From Kutzneria viridogrisea (GTDB lineage Bacteria; Actinomycetota; Actinomycetes; Mycobacteriales; Pseudonocardiaceae), in NCBI GenBank assembly GCA_014138725.1, contig JACJID010000001.1, forward strand, positions 1,488,001 to 1,552,000: a stretch of 64,000 nucleotides of DNA, read 5' to 3'. Each line of letters starts with the position of its first letter. Position 1 is the stretch's first letter. The position numbers and the translations under genes are program-made. Below, in pieces: positions 53,701 through 64,000 of this stretch. The notes under the pieces are model-generated. The model saw only the letters and a list, made by a program, of their open reading frames with translations, had not been told where the DNA came from and ran no database searches.

Positions 53701-56700
53701 GCCCTGGACGGGTTCGACGAGCCCACCCTGTTGGCGCCCACGGCCGCTGGTGAGCGGTCCGCCGGTCGGCACGAGACGGTGCTGCCACAGGAGTTGACCA
53801 GCGAGCTGACCACCTTGCTGCGCAGGTCCGGGCTGACGGTGACGAGCCTGATCCAGTCCGTGTGGGGCGTGCTGCTGGGCAGGCTCACCGGCCGCGAGGA
53901 CGTGGTGTTCGGCACCGTCGTGTCCGGACGACCGGCCGAAGTGGACGGTGCGGACCAGGTCATCGGCCTGTTCGCCAACACGATCCCGTTGCGCGTCCTG
54001 ACCCGCCACGAAGAGCCGCTGCTCGCGCTGCTCGGACGTGTCCAGGCCGAGCAGGCCGCGCTGCTCGGCCACCAGCACCTCGGACTCGGCGAGATCCAGC
54101 GCATCACCGGCACCGGCGAGCTGTTCGACACCATGCTCGTCGTGCAGAACTACCCGCTGGACAGCGCATCCGTGCGGGCGGCCTCCGGCGAGCTGGCGCT
54201 GCGCTCGGTCCAGGCCCTGGACGACACGCACTACCCGTTGGCACTCGTGGCCGAGCCCGGCGAGCAGTTGCGGGTCACGTGGAAGTACTCCGCGACGACC
54301 TTCAGCGCCGACGAGGTCGAGCAGCTCGGCGAGCGGTTCGTCCGGATCTGCCGGGCACTGGTCGACAACCCGAACCGCGCCACCGGCAACGTGGAGGTTC
54401 TGTCCACACAGGAACGGCACGACCTGTTGGTGGCGGCCAACGACACGGGCCACGCCGTTGACGACCTGACCATCGCGGAGCTGTTCGAGCGCGTGGCCAG
54501 GGCCAACCCGGACCGAGAAGCCGTGATCGACGGGGACACCGCCCTGACCTACGCCGAACTCGACCGGCGATCGACGGAGCTGGCGCACTCCCTTGCTGCA
54601 CGGGGGATTGGACCCGAGCAGGTGGTGGCCGTCGCTCTGCCGCGGTCGGTCGAGCTGATCGTGGCACTGCTCGCAGTGCAGAAGGCGGGCGGGGTCTATC
54701 TGCCGATCGACCCTAACTACCCGGCGGACCGCGTCGAGGCGATGCTCGCCGACGCCGCGCCCGTCCTCACGGTGACCGGTACCGACCTGCCACCGAGCGA
54801 GCACCCGCTGAGCCGCGTCTGCTCGACCGGTGCGGGGGCGTACATCATCTACACCTCGGGCTCGACCGGCCGTCCCAAGGGGACGATCGTCAGCCACGCG
54901 GGCGTGGCCAGCCTGGTGCACACCATGGTCGAGGCGTTCGGAGTCGGGCCGGGCAGCCGCGTCCTCCAGTTCGCCTCGGTCAGCTTCGACACCTCGGTGT
55001 GGGAGCTGTGCATGGGCTTGCTCACCGGGGCCGCGTTGGTGATCATCCCCGACGACCAGCGCGCCGGGGACCCGCTCGCGGCCTTCCTCAGCGAGCACCG
55101 CGTCACGCACGCGACCCTGCCGCCCGCCGCGCTCGCCTCGATCCGGCCCCAGCAGGTGCCCGCCGACCTCGTGGTGATCGCCGCGGGCGAGGCGTGCACC
55201 CCTGCCCTGGTCGCGGAATGGGCCGCACAGCGGCGGATGTTCAACTCCTACGGGCCCACTGAGACCACAGTGGACATCACGCTGTGGGAGTGCGTGCCCG
55301 AGCCGGGGTCCAGCGCGGTGCCGGTCGGCGGCCCCGTGCACAACACGGCCGTCTACCTGCTGGACCAGCGCCTGCGCCCAGTACCGCCCGGCACCGTCGG
55401 CGAGATCTACGCCGCAGGGACCGGACTCGCGCGCGGTTACCTCGGCACGCCGGAGCTGACGGCGAGCCGGTTCGTGGCCAACCCGTTCGACGGCGGCCGG
55501 ATGTACCGAACCGGTGACCTCGCGCGGCGCCGCGCCGACGGGGCGCTGGTGTACGTGGGCCGCGCCGACCACCAGGTCAAGGTGCGCGGGTTCCGCATCG
55601 AACTGGGTGAGGTCGAGTCCGTGCTCTCGGCGCACCCCGGCGTGGCGCGGGTGGCCGTGCTCGCGGTGCCCGATGCGCGGGGCGGCAACCGGCTGGTCGC
55701 CTACGTGGTGGGCCGGGACGGGGACCTGGACACCGAGGCGGTGCGGGCCGCCGCGTTGGCGAAGCTGCCGGACCACATGGTGCCCGCGGTCTTCGTGCAG
55801 CTGGACGCGTTGCCGTTGACCTCGCAGGGCAAGCTGGACCGGCGTGCGCTGCCCGCGCCGCCCGAGCCCACGGCGACCGGTGACCTGACCGGTGCCACCG
55901 AGGCCGAGCGGACCCTGGCGGCGATCATCGCCGAGGTGCTGCGGCTGCCCGCGGTCGGGCTGGACGACGACTACTTCGCGCTGGGCGGTGACAGCATCCT
56001 GTCCATCCAGGTGGCCAGCCGAGCCCGCGCGGCCGGACTGGAGTTGCGGCCCCGGGACATCTTCGACCTGAAGACCGTGGCCAACCTCGCCGCACTGGCC
56101 GAGTCGCGCACGCCCACCCAGTCCACTGTGGACGAGGAGGTGGCAGCCACCGGCACGGTGCCGATCACGCCGGTCATGCACTGGCTGCGCGAACTCGGTG
56201 GGCCGATCGCTCGCTTCAGCCAGGCACAGACCCTGGTGACCCCGGCTGGCCTGACTCTGGCCGAGCTGACCGAGCGCGTCCAGGCCGTGCTTGATCGGCA
56301 CCACATGTTGCGGGCCAAGCTGATCCGCACCGGCGAGGACTGGACCTTGGACGTGCCGCCCGCGGGCGCCGTGTCCGCCGCCGACCTGATCACTCAGGTA
56401 GACACGTCCACAGTGGACGTCTCGGCGGCTGCCGACCGGTTGGACCCGGACAACGGGGTGCAGGCACGGTTCGTGTGGGCCGACCGGGGCGAGGACCGGG
56501 CGGGCCGCCTGCTGGTGCTGGTCAACCACCTGGCCGTGGACGGGGTGAGCTGGCGGATCCTGCCCGCGGAGTTGGCGGGCGAGCACGGCCCGGTCGGCAC
56601 CTCGTTCCGGGCCTGGGCCCACCGTCTGGCGAAGGCCGGTGCCGAGGGCGAGTTCGCGCACGAACTGTCGCACTGGCATGCCGCGCTGGAGGACGCGCCG

Positions 56701-57542
56701 GTGCTGCCCGGTTTCGCGCAACCCGACGCGGCGCGGGACCTGGTCGGTACTGCCAAGCGGGTGCGTCGTGTGCTGCCCGCGCACAGCACTGAGCCGCTGC
56801 TGACCAGCGTGCCCGCCGCGTACGGCGCGGGCGTGCAGGACGTGCTGCTCACCGCGCTGGCGCTGGCCGTGGCCAAGCGCGGACCGCGTGACCTGTTGGT
56901 GCAGGTCGAGGGGCACGGCCGTACGGAACTGCTCGAAGGCGCCGACCTGTCGGCGACGGTGGGCTGGTTCACCAGTGCCTATCCGGTGCGGCTCAGGCTG
57001 GACGGCATCGACGTGGCCGAGGCGCTGCGTGCCGGTGAGTCGGCGGGGCGTGCCGTCAAGGCGGTCAAGGAGCAGTTGCGGGCCGTGCCGGGGGAGCAGG
57101 GATTGGGCTACGGCGTGCTGCGCTACCTGGATCCGAGTGCTGGCAAGGAACTGGCCGCGCTCGGTACGCCCAACCTCGGGTTCAACTACCTGGGCCGGTT
57201 CACCGCGGCCGAGGACGAACGCCCGTGGGCGGCGGCGCCCGACTCCACCGGGGTCAACGGGGCGACCGAGCCCAAGTTGCCGATGGCGCACGCGCTGGAG
57301 ATCACCGTGGTCGTCACCGACTACGACGGGGAACCCGAACTGACCGTGGACTGGCTCTACGCGCCCGGGGCGGTGGCCGAGTCCGAGGTGGTGGCGCTGG
57401 CCGACACCTGGTTCGACGTGCTGGACGCGATCACCGAGCACACCGCCGGCGAAGGCGCGGGCGGGCACACCCCGTCCGACCTGGGGCTGGTGTCGTTGAG
57501 CCAGCAGCAAATCGACCTGCTCGAAGCGAAATGGGGCAAGGC

Positions 57543-57546
<4 letters not shown>
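41722..57546 (+). CDS. Four-module nonribosomal peptide synthetase
   Basis: A 5274-residue NRPS. Domain order by residue: C1 10-440 (EntF-like starter; HHILLDGYG at 134), A1 460-900, T1 (Ser954, GGHSLL); C2 1000-1440 (HHIATDEWS at 1134), A2 1455-1900, T2 (Ser1959, GGDSIL), E2 2005-2400; C3 2410-2830 (HHVLLDG, from 2537), A3 2850-3290, T3 (Ser3354), E3 3400-3800; C4 3810-4230 (HHLLYDG at 3939), A4 4250-4690, T4 (Ser4758), E4 4810-5260. Pocket codes read by eye: A1 DILQVGLIWK (Gly), A2 DVWHVSLVDK (Ser), A3 DVFCAAIVYK (no confident match), A4 DTWTIASVDK (no confident match). E3 and E4 have NHxxxDG and E2 has HHxxxDA; the second His is kept in all. GTG 41722 follows GGGGAGAGGA; GTG 41701 is an alternative. 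It ends without a thioesterase and overlaps the next NRPS by four bases. Confidence 0.95.

Positions 57547-64000
<6,454 letters not shown>

Overview
The window is a high-GC actinomycete chromosome segment. Nearly all third codon positions are G or C, GTG starts are common, and the regulators are MocR, TetR, LysR, GntR and NarL/LuxR types. A recurrent intragenic palindrome (GTCCAC-N-GTGGAC and variants) and GAGTCCCG repeat arrays made me think of the Pseudonocardiaceae (Amycolatopsis, Crossiella or Saccharothrix-like). That assignment is inference; no rRNA, tRNA or taxonomic marker is present.

Bases 1-32,640 are a mosaic of small transcription units. In order they are: a STAS anti-sigma antagonist; a divergent MocR regulator and trans-sulfuration enzyme; a small secreted protein; a GntR/UTRA regulator and an orphan LuxR-type regulator; a 25-unit 21-bp repeat array; a serine hydrolase; an IS30-family element; an epoxide hydrolase; an ABC-F protein behind a leader-peptide attenuator; a methyltransferase; a short cold-shock protein; a PL7 alginate lyase and a secreted phosphatase; a TetR/MFS/SDR unit; DinB-like and VOC proteins; a LysR/MFS pair; a His/Cys-rich membrane protein, a cysteine-synthase-like enzyme and an MFS exporter; an MBL hydrolase with an ArsR-rhodanese fusion; a second repeat array with a clipped IS end; a second serine hydrolase; and a large receptor-like membrane protein divergent from a histidine kinase/response regulator pair.

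Bases 32,900-64,000 look like the left part of an iron-controlled siderophore locus. Two DtxR/IdeR-type iron boxes precede two gene runs. The first encodes a siderophore-interacting flavoprotein, an asymmetric heterodimeric ABC exporter and two FecCD-type permeases. The second encodes MbtH, a Tat-exported multicopper oxidase and two very large NRPSs, the second cut by the window end. The first NRPS reads C(EntF-like)-A(Gly)-T / C-A(Ser)-T-E / C-A(?)-T-E / C-A(?)-T-E. The second reads C-A(Ser)-T / C-A(cationic, perhaps Orn-type)-T / C... A reasonable model is an acyl- or aryl-capped Gly-D-Ser-D-X-D-X-Ser-Orn-like mixed-ligand siderophore, exported by the ABC pair, re-imported through the FecCD permeases and reduced by the flavoprotein. 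Genes for the acyl cap, hydroxyornithine, a phosphopantetheinyl transferase, a thioesterase, a binding protein and an importer ATPase are not in this window.

The locus also carries several layers of repeated DNA outside genes: CATGAAAGTGCC/GGCACTTTCATG palindromes between genes, two GAGTCCCG arrays with a 21-bp period, and an IS30 element plus a 67-bp IS-end copy, both lying beside palindrome arms.
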